Of a DNA stretch of 11,711 nucleotides, positions 6,488-11,711 are shown piece after piece (position 1 is the stretch's first letter; the number at the start of each line of letters is the position of its first letter). Under the pieces are notes generated by a model. That model ran no database searches, was not told the DNA's origin, and saw nothing but the letters and a program-made list of their open reading frames with translations. The position numbers and the translations under genes were made by a program. Location: positions 1 through 11,711 of the forward strand of contig JAFQNM010000276.1 in assembly GCA_017395885.1 (NCBI GenBank), written 5' to 3'. Origin of the DNA: Clostridia bacterium (GTDB lineage Bacteria > Bacillota > Clostridia > Oscillospirales > CAG-272).

Positions 6488-6516
6488 TTGTTTTTTTTGA
6501 AGGACGGTGCTATAAT
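6488..6516 (+). promoter_or_regulatory. Sigma-A promoter for the DegV-family gene
   Basis: A perfect TATAAT (6511-6516) lies 17 bp after TTGTTT (6488-6493, 3/6 to the -35). Upstream is an A/T-rich tract (runs of A and T at 6478-6498) that could act as an UP-like element. Transcription should start near 6523, giving a leader of under 30 nt before the ATG at 6551. Its position just after a terminator confirms a new transcription unit. Confidence 0.75.
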
Positions 6517-6550
6517 GTACTGTAATAAAAAAACATCAACAGGTGATAAT

Positions 6551-7411
6551 ATGAATAAAAAGGTAATTATAGCAAGCGATAGCACGAGCGACCTTGGAGC
6601 GGAGCTTCACCGGCGCTTTGGTATAAGGATACTTCCCCTGGGAGTTAACCTTGGCGGCAAGCTTTATACAGACGGTGTGGACATTACTCCCGACGATATA
6701 TACAGGCACTATGCTGATCATAAGGAGCTTCCAAAAACAAGTGCTGTAAATATGGCAGATTTTGCAGATTTCTTCAAGGAATACACGTCTCAGGGATACA
6801 GCATCGTCTGCTTCACTATCAGCTCTCAGATGTCCTCAACTTATAATAATGCAAGAATGGCAGCAGAGGAATTTGAGAATGTTTTCGTTGTTGACAGCGG
6901 AAATCTTTCTACAGGCGCAGGCCTTCTTGTGCTCCGTGCCTGCGAAATGGCAAAGGAGGGCAGAAGCGCCGCAGAAATTGCAGAGGCAATGGAGGAGCTG
7001 AAGCCGAGAGTTTCCGCCTCCTTTGTTATCGATGACCTTGAGTTTTTGCACAAGGGCGGCAGATGCTCTGCTCTTGCGGCATTCGGTGCAAATCTTCTGA
7101 GGCTTAAGCCCTGTATAACGGTAAAGGACGGCAGGATGGGCGTTGCAAAGAAGTATCGCGGAGCCTTTGGCCAGGTGCTCTCCTCCTATGTGAAGGACCA
7201 GATTGGAGATGGCTCGGATATTGATCTTTCCCGCGTGTTCGTAACTCATGCAGGCTGTGATATGGATATTGTAAACGCCTGTGTTGAAGGGGTAAAGGCT
7301 GCGGCTCCCTTCAAGGAGGTGCTCATAACCCGTGCAGGCTGCACCGTTTCATCCCATTGCGGACAGAATACCCTTGGCGTTCTGTTCATCAAAAAAACAC
7401 CATTGGAGTAA
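6551..7411 (+). CDS. DegV-family fatty-acid-binding protein
   Basis: DegV proteins bind a fatty acid between two alpha/beta domains; the FakB members present it to the FakA kinase for phospholipid synthesis. The 286 residues fit the family size. Conserved segments are IIASDSTSDLG at the N-terminus, the LPKTSAVNMADF block, FTISSQMSSTYNNARMA, the VVDSGNLSTGAGLLV block, and the DDLEFLHKGGRCSALAAFGA block with its Gly-Gly-Arg. RAGCTVSSHCGQNTLGVLFI is at the C-terminus. The T-S-x and S-S-x-S residues line the lipid headgroup site in known structures. The ATG at 6551 is chosen because AGGTG (6541-6545) is 5 nt upstream; the frame extends to 6473 but that would overlap the promoter. No fakA is in view. 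It is followed after 1 nt by a thioredoxin lipoprotein gene. Confidence 0.94.
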   Translation: MNKKVIIASDSTSDLGAELHRRFGIRILPLGVNLGGKLYTDGVDITPDDIYRHYADHKELPKTSAVNMADFADFFKEYTSQGYSIVCFTISSQMSSTYNNARMAAEEFENVFVVDSGNLSTGAGLLVLRACEMAKEGRSAAEIAEAMEELKPRVSASFVIDDLEFLHKGGRCSALAAFGANLLRLKPCITVKDGRMGVAKKYRGAFGQVLSSYVKDQIGDGSDIDLSRVFVTHAGCDMDIVNACVEGVKAAAPFKEVLITRAGCTVSSHCGQNTLGVLFIKKTPLE

Positions 7412-7412
7412 T

Positions 7413-7982
7413 ATGAAAAACAGTATTTTAAAGATGATCGCCTTGCTTGCGGCTGCAGTGCTGCTCTTTTCACTCTGCGCCTGCAACCAAAAGGCAGATG
7501 GTAATAATGGCGGAGACGCTACGGAGAGCGAAGGTGCTCCCAATGAGGAAACAACGGTCCACAGCGGAAACGCTTTGCCCGATTTCACCGTTTACAGCAT
7601 GGAAGGTGAGGAGGTCACCCTCTACGAAAAGTTCGGAAAGCCTTTGGTGGTCAATTTCTGGGCAACGTGGTGCCCTCCCTGTAAGGCTGAAATGCCCGAT
7701 TTTGAAAAGGTTTATGGAGAAATGGGATCTTCCGTTGAGTTTATGATGATAAATATGACGGACGGCTCGAGAGATACCGAGGCATCTGTCAAGGCATTTA
7801 TTGAGGATAACGGATATACCTTTCCCGTGTATCTGGACAGTAAAATGAGCGCAATGTATACCTATAGTGTTCAGAGCATACCCATGACATTGTTTTTCAG
7901 CGCAGATGGAGAGCTTGTTGATTATAACGTGGGTGCAATGAGCGAGCAGGAGCTTATTGAAAAAATAGGCAAGATAAAATAA
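7413..7982 (+). CDS. TlpA/ResA-like thioredoxin-fold lipoprotein
   Basis: This 189-residue protein is exported and lipid-anchored, and probably reduces or exchanges disulfides outside the membrane, as ResA, TlpA and related proteins do. The signal peptide has N-terminal Lys residues, a hydrophobic core and a lipobox LCAC with Cys24 as the modified residue. A Gly/Glu/Asn-rich spacer, about residues 25-50, links it to the thioredoxin domain. The active site is WATWCPPC (C87, C90), and the cis-Pro is in QSIPMTLFF (P157), so the catalytic parts are complete. ATG 7413 has GGAG at 7405-7408. It lies 1 nt after the DegV gene, indicating one operon. No cytochrome maturation gene or membrane electron donor is visible nearby, so the partner is unknown. 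Confidence 0.93.
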   Translation: MKNSILKMIALLAAAVLLFSLCACNQKADGNNGGDATESEGAPNEETTVHSGNALPDFTVYSMEGEEVTLYEKFGKPLVVNFWATWCPPCKAEMPDFEKVYGEMGSSVEFMMINMTDGSRDTEASVKAFIEDNGYTFPVYLDSKMSAMYTYSVQSIPMTLFFSADGELVDYNVGAMSEQELIEKIGKIK

Positions 7983-7984
7983 AA

Positions 7985-8006
7985 AAAGGAGCTTTGCAGC
8001 TCCTTT
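7985..8006 (+). terminator. Probable intrinsic terminator after the thioredoxin lipoprotein gene
   Basis: AAAGGAGCT (7985-7993) pairs with AGCTCCTTT (7998-8006) around a TTGC loop, directly after the stop codon. The T-run is short (three T then C), so it is weaker than the one at 6434. The A/T flanks mean it could also work on the minus strand. Confidence 0.7.
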
Positions 8007-8100
8007 CAGACTGTCGAAAAAGGCGCAGACAAGGCTAAGACAGCTAAAGACACGGCTTTAACTGTAAAAGCAAATGAATTTCAATTTTAAAGCTATTTAA

Positions 8101-8130
8101 TGAGCTCCCCTGATTATTCAGGGGAGCTCA
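8101..8130. repeat. Perfect 13-bp palindromic hairpin
   Basis: TGAGCTCCCCTGA (8101-8113) pairs perfectly with TCAGGGGAGCTCA (8118-8130) around a TTAT loop. It is the most stable structure in the intergenic region. Neither strand has a proper T-run after the stem, so it is not a classical terminator. It may be an element end, a protein binding site or an RNA stem. Confidence 0.75.
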
Positions 8131-8223
8131 CGCTTTTCGCCCCTACGACCCCGAAAAGCTTCAAACAGAGAAAGAGATAATGGGGATCTGTCTTATCGGT
8201 GAGATTAAATTCGTGTAAACGCC

Positions 8224-8249
8224 AATGACAGAGTACAATCTCTGTCATT
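8224..8249 (+). terminator. Hairpin followed by a short T-run, possible weak terminator
   Basis: AATGACAGAG (8224-8233) pairs perfectly with CTCTGTCATT (8240-8249) around a TACAAT loop; two further T residues follow, making a run of four. The stem is only moderately GC-rich. It could end transcription from the left, or be part of a repeat unit. Confidence 0.35.
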
Positions 8250-8258
8250 TTGGATGAG

Positions 8259-8330
8259 ATGGCTGACCAAATAAGTCTGAAAGAGTACGTTGACCGTTTG
8301 CGGGCAGCAAGAATACAAAGGCATAAGTAA
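8259..8330 (+). other. Possible 23-codon ORF or gene remnant
   Basis: ATG at 8259 to TAA at 8328-8330 encodes a short basic, helix-forming peptide containing SLKEYVDRLRAARIQRHK. The frame is open back to 8229 with no stop. The composition looks protein-like rather than random. There is no good ribosome binding site (GGATGAG directly abuts the ATG). It may be the surviving C-terminal end of a decayed gene, a piece of a repeat element, or chance. I do not recognise it. Confidence 0.22.
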
Positions 8331-8345
8331 AACCCCTTTAGGGGT
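8329..8345 (-). terminator. Possible terminator for the pheST-phosphoribosyltransferase operon
   Basis: Read on the minus strand, ACCCC, a TAAA loop and GGGGT are followed by TTT: a 5-bp stem with a short T-run. It lies about 117 nt beyond the stop of the phosphoribosyltransferase gene. Two other hairpins lie between, at 8432-8450 and 8411-8423, without T-runs. It is the best minus-strand terminator candidate I see, but it is weak. Confidence 0.4.
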
Positions 8346-8396
8346 AGCCGGAGAAAGGAATGCGGTCGGCAAACCATTCGGCGCACCTTTAGGGGT
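8335..8396. repeat. Repeated CCTTTAGGGGT motif
   Basis: The 11-mer CCTTTAGGGGT occurs at 8335-8345 and again at 8386-8396. In addition AAACCCC (8330-8336) is the inverse of GGGGTTT (8392-8398), so the two copies could close a stem around the segment between them. Within that segment, GGTCGGC and GAATGC/CATTCG-like pieces could pair further. This suggests a small folded or repetitive unit. Confidence 0.45.
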
Positions 8397-8410
8397 TTCG
8401 TCTTTAATTG

Positions 8411-8450
8411 GCCCTCATAGGGCTGAGCAAGCCACCGGCTTAGCCGGAGG
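8411..8450. repeat. Two adjacent short palindromes
   Basis: GCCCT-CAT-AGGGC (8411-8423) and CCGGC-TTA-GCCGG (8435-8447) are perfect 5-bp stems with 3-nt loops. The second extends by CC/GG beyond an A-A mismatch (8432-8450). They begin 12 nt past the stop of the phosphoribosyltransferase gene on its transcript. They may protect the 3' end or form part of a repeat. Confidence 0.5.
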
Positions 8451-8461
8451 TCATAGCTTTG

Positions 8462-9013
8462 TTATATTGCTTCGCCCTTTGCATTGAAGAGAGGCAGAGG
8501 CTCAAGATAGATAAGGTCGTCTCTCTTTGTTGCATCGCCCTCGGCAAGAATTGCCATCTTGCCAACGATGTTGCCGCCTGCAGCCTTAACAAGCTCTTCG
8601 ATCGCACGGAGAGATTCTCCCGTTGAGATAACGTCGTCAACGATGAGAATACGCTTGCCCTTCATAAGCTCGGCGTCGGCACGGTCAAGGTAAAGCTTTT
8701 GCTCGCCCTCTGTTGTGATGGAGCGAACGGTAACCTCAAAAACGCCCGTCATATAAAGCTTTGGCTTTTTTCTTGCAAGAAAATACTTCTGATTTCCGTT
8801 GAGGCGGGCCATTTCATGCGCAAGGGGAATGCCCTTGGACTCGGCTGTGATTATATAGTCGTATTCGGGAGCCCTTTTCAGAAGCTCGCCGGCAGCCGCC
8901 GTGCAAAGCTCCGGGTCTCCGAAAATTACGAATGCGCCGATATAAAGCTCTTCATTGAGGGGACAGAGAGGCAGATGCCTCTCCAGTCCCGCAATAGTCA
9001 TTTTATGATCCAT
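8462..9013 (-). CDS. Adenine-phosphoribosyltransferase-like PRTase
   Basis: This 183-residue type I phosphoribosyltransferase would join a base to 5-phosphoribosyl-1-pyrophosphate. The PRPP-binding motif is clear: RILIVDDVISTGESL, with VDDVISTGES at residues 125-134. Upstream, TAESKGIPLAHEMA and FLARKKPKLYM resemble the ESRG and VRKxGKLP segments of adenine PRTases, and LYLDRADAELMKGKR precedes the PRPP loop as in that group. Adenine salvage is therefore the most likely role; another purine base or a regulatory role cannot be excluded from sequence. The ATG at 9013 has AAAGG about 6 nt upstream. It starts 17 nt after pheT and is probably translated from the same message. Confidence 0.88.
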   Translation of the reverse strand: MDHKMTIAGLERHLPLCPLNEELYIGAFVIFGDPELCTAAAGELLKRAPEYDYIITAESKGIPLAHEMARLNGNQKYFLARKKPKLYMTGVFEVTVRSITTEGEQKLYLDRADAELMKGKRILIVDDVISTGESLRAIEELVKAAGGNIVGKMAILAEGDATKRDDLIYLEPLPLFNAKGEAI

Positions 9014-9030
9014 TTTCTGCCTTTCACTCT

Positions 9031-11403
9031 TTAAAGAGCAATGCCTCCCTTAATAGTGATGCCCTGTGCCTCAAGCTGACCTGCGATGCCGTTGACTACC
9101 TCAAGAACCTCATCCTTTGTAAGAGTTCTTTCGGGATGAGAGAAGAGGAGACGGATGGTAATAGACTTTCCGTTCTCGTCTGTATACGTATCAACCAGAG
9201 AGACCTTCTTGATGAGAGAGCAATTTGCATCCTCGATGGCTCTTGCAATGGGGGCAAAGGTCTCGGAAACGAAGGAGAGGTCGATCTCGATCTCGGGGAA
9301 CTTGGAGGGAGCGGAGTAGCTGATGCTTGCGTTTGCGATAGAAGCAAATGCCTCAACGTCGATCTCGGCGTAAACGATGTTAGCCTTCTTATCGATCTTC
9401 TTGGATACCTGAGCGTTTACGATGCCAATTTCACCAAGCAGAACTCCGTTGCAATAGATGCTGTTGAGGTTCTTCGGATGCTGGTAGGAGTGAGCGGCCT
9501 CGGCCTTGGCAAAGGTAAGGCTACGGTGCTTCAGCTCATCTGTGATGATGGCAAGAATATCGCGAAGCTCAAAATAAAGCTTTTCCATATCCTTGGTCTT
9601 TGAGAAGAGGGTAATGCAAAGCTTCTTATGCTCATCGCAAAGGCCGTTTTCCTTGTAGCCGTTAACGACCTTGCCGATCTCGAACACGCCGAACTCGGAA
9701 GCATAGGAGGTGTTGTACTTGACCTGGCAAAGCTGGGTGGGAACGATGGACTTGCGGATAGTTTTGATGTTGGGGTTTGTTGCGTTAACAAGCTCAACGT
9801 TCTTCTCTATCTCAATACCGAGAGCCTTGTACTCGTCGTGGTAAGCCCATACGTATGAGTGAAGCTCGTGGAGGGAGAAGCGCTTAACGAGCATATCCTT
9901 GATCCTGTTTTCATCAGTCTTTTCAGTAGCGGGACGAACAGGGTAAATGGGAGCCTTTGCGGTGTGAACGTCAAAGTTATCGTAGCCGTAGATACGTGTG
10001 ATCTCCTCAATAAGGTCAGCCTTGATGGTAACGTCCTTTGTAGCTCTCCATGAGGGGACCTTTACGCTGAAGGTGTCATCGCAAAGCTCAACGCCGAAGC
10101 CGAGAGCTCTGAGAGTGTTTACGACAGTATCGTTTGAGATCTCAATGCCTGTGTACTTGTTAACGAAGGCCTTGTCAAAGGAAAGAGCCACATCGTTATA
10201 CTTATATGCATACTCGTCGGTGAGGGCGGAAACCACCTTTGCCTCAGAGTCGTTATCGAGAAGGAGCTTAACAAATCTTGCAACTGCAACAGTCGTCATC
10301 TCAGGGTCAAGGCTCTTCTCATATCTCTGAGAAGCGTCTGTTCTGTGGGAGAGACGAACTGTAGACTTGCGGATAGAGGCTGCATCAAAGGTTGCAGATT
10401 CAAGAGTAAGTGTGGAGGTATCCTCAACGATCTCAGAGTCAAGGCCGCCCATGATACCTGCGATTGCAACGGGAGTGTCGCCGTTGCAGATCATAAGAGT
10501 GTTCTCGTCTATGTTTCTTTCAACGCCGTCGAGAGTTGTGAAGGTGAAGGGCTCTGCGAATCTCTTAACTCTGATCTGCTCAACCTTTCTTGCATCAAAT
10601 GCGTGCATGGGCTGGCCCATTTCAAGCATAATGTAGTTTGTGATATCTGCAAGGAAGTTAAGGGCACGCATACCGCAGTAGTAAAGGCGAATGCGCATAT
10701 TAACAGGGCTTACGTGGCGGCGGATATTCTCAAACTTGATGGAGGAATATCTGTAGCAAAGGGGATCCTCGATCTTAAGGTCAACCTTTTCGAGGCCGTC
10801 GTATACTGAAAGGTCTGCAGTATCGAGGGGCTTCAGCTCTCTGCCTGCAATTGCCGCAAACTCACGTGCGATACCGTAGTGACCCCAAAGGTCGGGGCGG
10901 TTTGTGAGAGACTTGTTGTCTACCTCGAAAACGATATCGTCAATATCGAAAACTGTTTTCAGGTCTGTACCAACGGGAATGCAGTCGCAAAGGTCCATAA
11001 TTCCGTCGTTGGAATCGCTGATGCCAAGCTCACGCTCGGAGCAGCACATACCGTTGGAGGTGTAGCCTGCAAGCTTTCTGGGTGCAATCGTGATCTCGCC
11101 GATCTGAGCACCAAGCTTTGCAAAAGCAGTTTTCATACCAACTCTTACGTTTGGTGCGCCGCAAACAACGTCAACGGGCTCACCCTCGCCAATGTCAACC
11201 TTCAGAAGGTGAAGCTTCTTTGATTCGGGATGATCCTCAACGCTTACGATCTGAGCACATACGATGCCGGAGATATCGCTGCCCTTGAAGAATATATCGT
11301 TTTCCACCTCAGCTGTGGAAAGAGAGAACTTGTTAATAAGCTCAAGCTTGTCAAGACCGGAGAAATCAACATAATCGCCGATCCAATTCATTGAAATAAA
11401 CAT
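9031..11403 (-). CDS. pheT: Phenylalanyl-tRNA synthetase beta subunit
   Basis: PheT forms the alpha2-beta2 enzyme with PheS, charging tRNA-Phe and editing mischarged Tyr. The 790 residues are full length. In order I see the N-terminal MFISMNWIGDYVD, an EMAP/OB-type tRNA-binding domain (about residues 40-150, with EDHPESKKLHLLKVDIG and VVCGAPNV), the B3/B4 editing region (about 205-400, with DITNYIMLEMGQPMHAFDA and AGIMGG), the B5 domain with VPSWRATKDVTIKADLIEEI, the catalytic-like core, and a C-terminal FDX-ACB domain (about 695-790, with SKFPEIEIDLSF, DTYTDENGKSITIRL and RTLTKDEV). The usual RDLS of that last domain reads IDLS here. ATG 11403 has AAAGGAG 10 nt upstream; a second ATG lies four codons on. 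It is 18 nt after pheS. Confidence 0.98.
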   Translation of the reverse strand: MFISMNWIGDYVDFSGLDKLELINKFSLSTAEVENDIFFKGSDISGIVCAQIVSVEDHPESKKLHLLKVDIGEGEPVDVVCGAPNVRVGMKTAFAKLGAQIGEITIAPRKLAGYTSNGMCCSERELGISDSNDGIMDLCDCIPVGTDLKTVFDIDDIVFEVDNKSLTNRPDLWGHYGIAREFAAIAGRELKPLDTADLSVYDGLEKVDLKIEDPLCYRYSSIKFENIRRHVSPVNMRIRLYYCGMRALNFLADITNYIMLEMGQPMHAFDARKVEQIRVKRFAEPFTFTTLDGVERNIDENTLMICNGDTPVAIAGIMGGLDSEIVEDTSTLTLESATFDAASIRKSTVRLSHRTDASQRYEKSLDPEMTTVAVARFVKLLLDNDSEAKVVSALTDEYAYKYNDVALSFDKAFVNKYTGIEISNDTVVNTLRALGFGVELCDDTFSVKVPSWRATKDVTIKADLIEEITRIYGYDNFDVHTAKAPIYPVRPATEKTDENRIKDMLVKRFSLHELHSYVWAYHDEYKALGIEIEKNVELVNATNPNIKTIRKSIVPTQLCQVKYNTSYASEFGVFEIGKVVNGYKENGLCDEHKKLCITLFSKTKDMEKLYFELRDILAIITDELKHRSLTFAKAEAAHSYQHPKNLNSIYCNGVLLGEIGIVNAQVSKKIDKKANIVYAEIDVEAFASIANASISYSAPSKFPEIEIDLSFVSETFAPIARAIEDANCSLIKKVSLVDTYTDENGKSITIRLLFSHPERTLTKDEVLEVVNGIAGQLEAQGITIKGGIAL

Positions 11404-11421
11404 TATATGATAACTCCTTTC

Positions 11422-11711
11422 TTAGTTGTCGTCTGTAAACTGGTCAAGAACCTTAAGGCTGCCGGAGTTCAGGTCACGGATATCGCGAACGCCGTACTTC
11501 ATCATAGCAAGACGGGTGAGGCCGAGGCCGAAGGCGAAGCCTGTGTACTCCTCGGGGTCAATACCGCCGGCCTTAAGCACCTCGGGATGGATCATACCGC
11601 AGGGGCAAAGCTCAAGCCAGCCGGAGTGCTTGCAGGAGGGGCATCCCTCACCGCCGCAGATAAGGCAGGAGATATCAAGCTCAAAGCCGGGCTCCACGAA
11701 GGGGAAGAAGC
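11422..11711 (-). CDS. pheS: Phenylalanyl-tRNA synthetase alpha subunit, C-terminal part (5' end outside window)
   Basis: About 95 C-terminal residues are present, and the frame stays open to the window edge. They show the class II catalytic end: [15 protein letters not shown], the Cys-rich turn [30 protein letters not shown], and motif 3 in [20 protein letters not shown] with its ATP-binding Arg. An internal GTG (11697) should not be taken as the start, because conserved sequence continues upstream of it. It lies upstream of pheT in the usual pheS-pheT order. Any T-box leader would be outside this window. Confidence 0.97.
   Translation of the reverse strand, partial: FFPFVEPGFELDISCLICGGEGCPSCKHSGWLELCPCGMIHPEVLKAGGIDPEEYTGFAFGLGLTRLAMMKYGVRDIRDLNSGSLKVLDQFTDDN

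Larger units (their letters stand above)
8007..8461. other. Hairpin-rich intergenic region between convergent operons
   Basis: About 455 bp lie between the thioredoxin lipoprotein terminator and the end of the phosphoribosyltransferase gene. I found no convincing protein gene, tRNA or known riboswitch. The stretch holds at least five clear inverted repeats (8101-8130, 8224-8249, 8329-8345, 8411-8423, 8432-8450), a repeated 11-mer, and a 23-codon ORF with coding-like composition. The density of palindromes suggests a small repetitive element (REP- or MITE-like), a decayed gene, or a structured RNA. These alternatives cannot be separated from one copy. Confidence 0.6.

Noticed and set aside
8114..8386. 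90-codon minus-strand frame in the intergenic region
   Set aside because: It runs through several perfect palindromes, has no ribosome binding site and shows no recognisable domain. It is more likely chance within a repeat-rich stretch.
8007..8461. CRISPR array
   Set aside because: The repeats are short, unequal and palindromic, with no regular repeat-spacer period, and there are no cas genes.
9136..9603. 155-codon plus-strand frame (and several others) opposite pheT
   Set aside because: PheT is continuous and full length on the minus strand. The plus-strand frames are by-products of its codon use.

Overview
The window looks like a chromosomal segment of a low-to-mid-GC Gram-positive anaerobe of the class Clostridia, probably an uncultured gut Oscillospirales/Eubacteriales-type organism. 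Evidence: Clostridia-like QueA, MiaA, MntP, DegV and PheT proteins; strong AGGAGG-type ribosome binding sites before nearly every gene; sigma-A promoters; a lipobox thioredoxin; and a cluster of three small proteins of a type I associate with Clostridia. No phage, IS, CRISPR or tRNA gene was seen. Most of the window is core housekeeping DNA.

Layout: (1) Positions 1-1120, plus strand: the tail of an unrecognised gene overlaps (TGATG) a 335-residue protein of unknown function, whose C-terminal half resembles a degenerate histidine-kinase-type ATPase. (2) Positions 2304-1103, minus strand: an operon of three small hypothetical proteins (80, 149 and 151 residues) behind a near-consensus sigma-A promoter. 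It ends by overlapping the preceding gene tail-to-tail by 18 bp. (3) Positions 2437-6428, plus strand: a YfcE/MJ0936-type phosphodiesterase, then queA, miaA, mntP and a pyridoxal/pyridoxamine kinase, tightly packed and closed by a clear intrinsic terminator. (4) Positions 6488-7982, plus strand: a promoter, a DegV-family lipid-binding protein and a TlpA/ResA-like thioredoxin lipoprotein, 1 nt apart. (5) Positions 7983-8461: about 480 bp without a convincing gene, rich in perfect hairpins and a short repeated palindromic motif. (6) Positions 11711-8462, minus strand: pheS (3' part only), pheT and an adenine-PRTase-like phosphoribosyltransferase as one operon.

The central operon joins two tRNA anticodon-loop modification enzymes (queuosine at position 34, isopentenyl-A37) with manganese export and vitamin B6 salvage. 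The right-hand operon couples phenylalanyl-tRNA synthetase to purine salvage.

The least explained material is the small-protein operon with its convergent ATPase-like neighbour, and the hairpin-rich spacer at 7983-8461. These are the best candidates for something not yet described. I see no complete novel defence or mobile system here.
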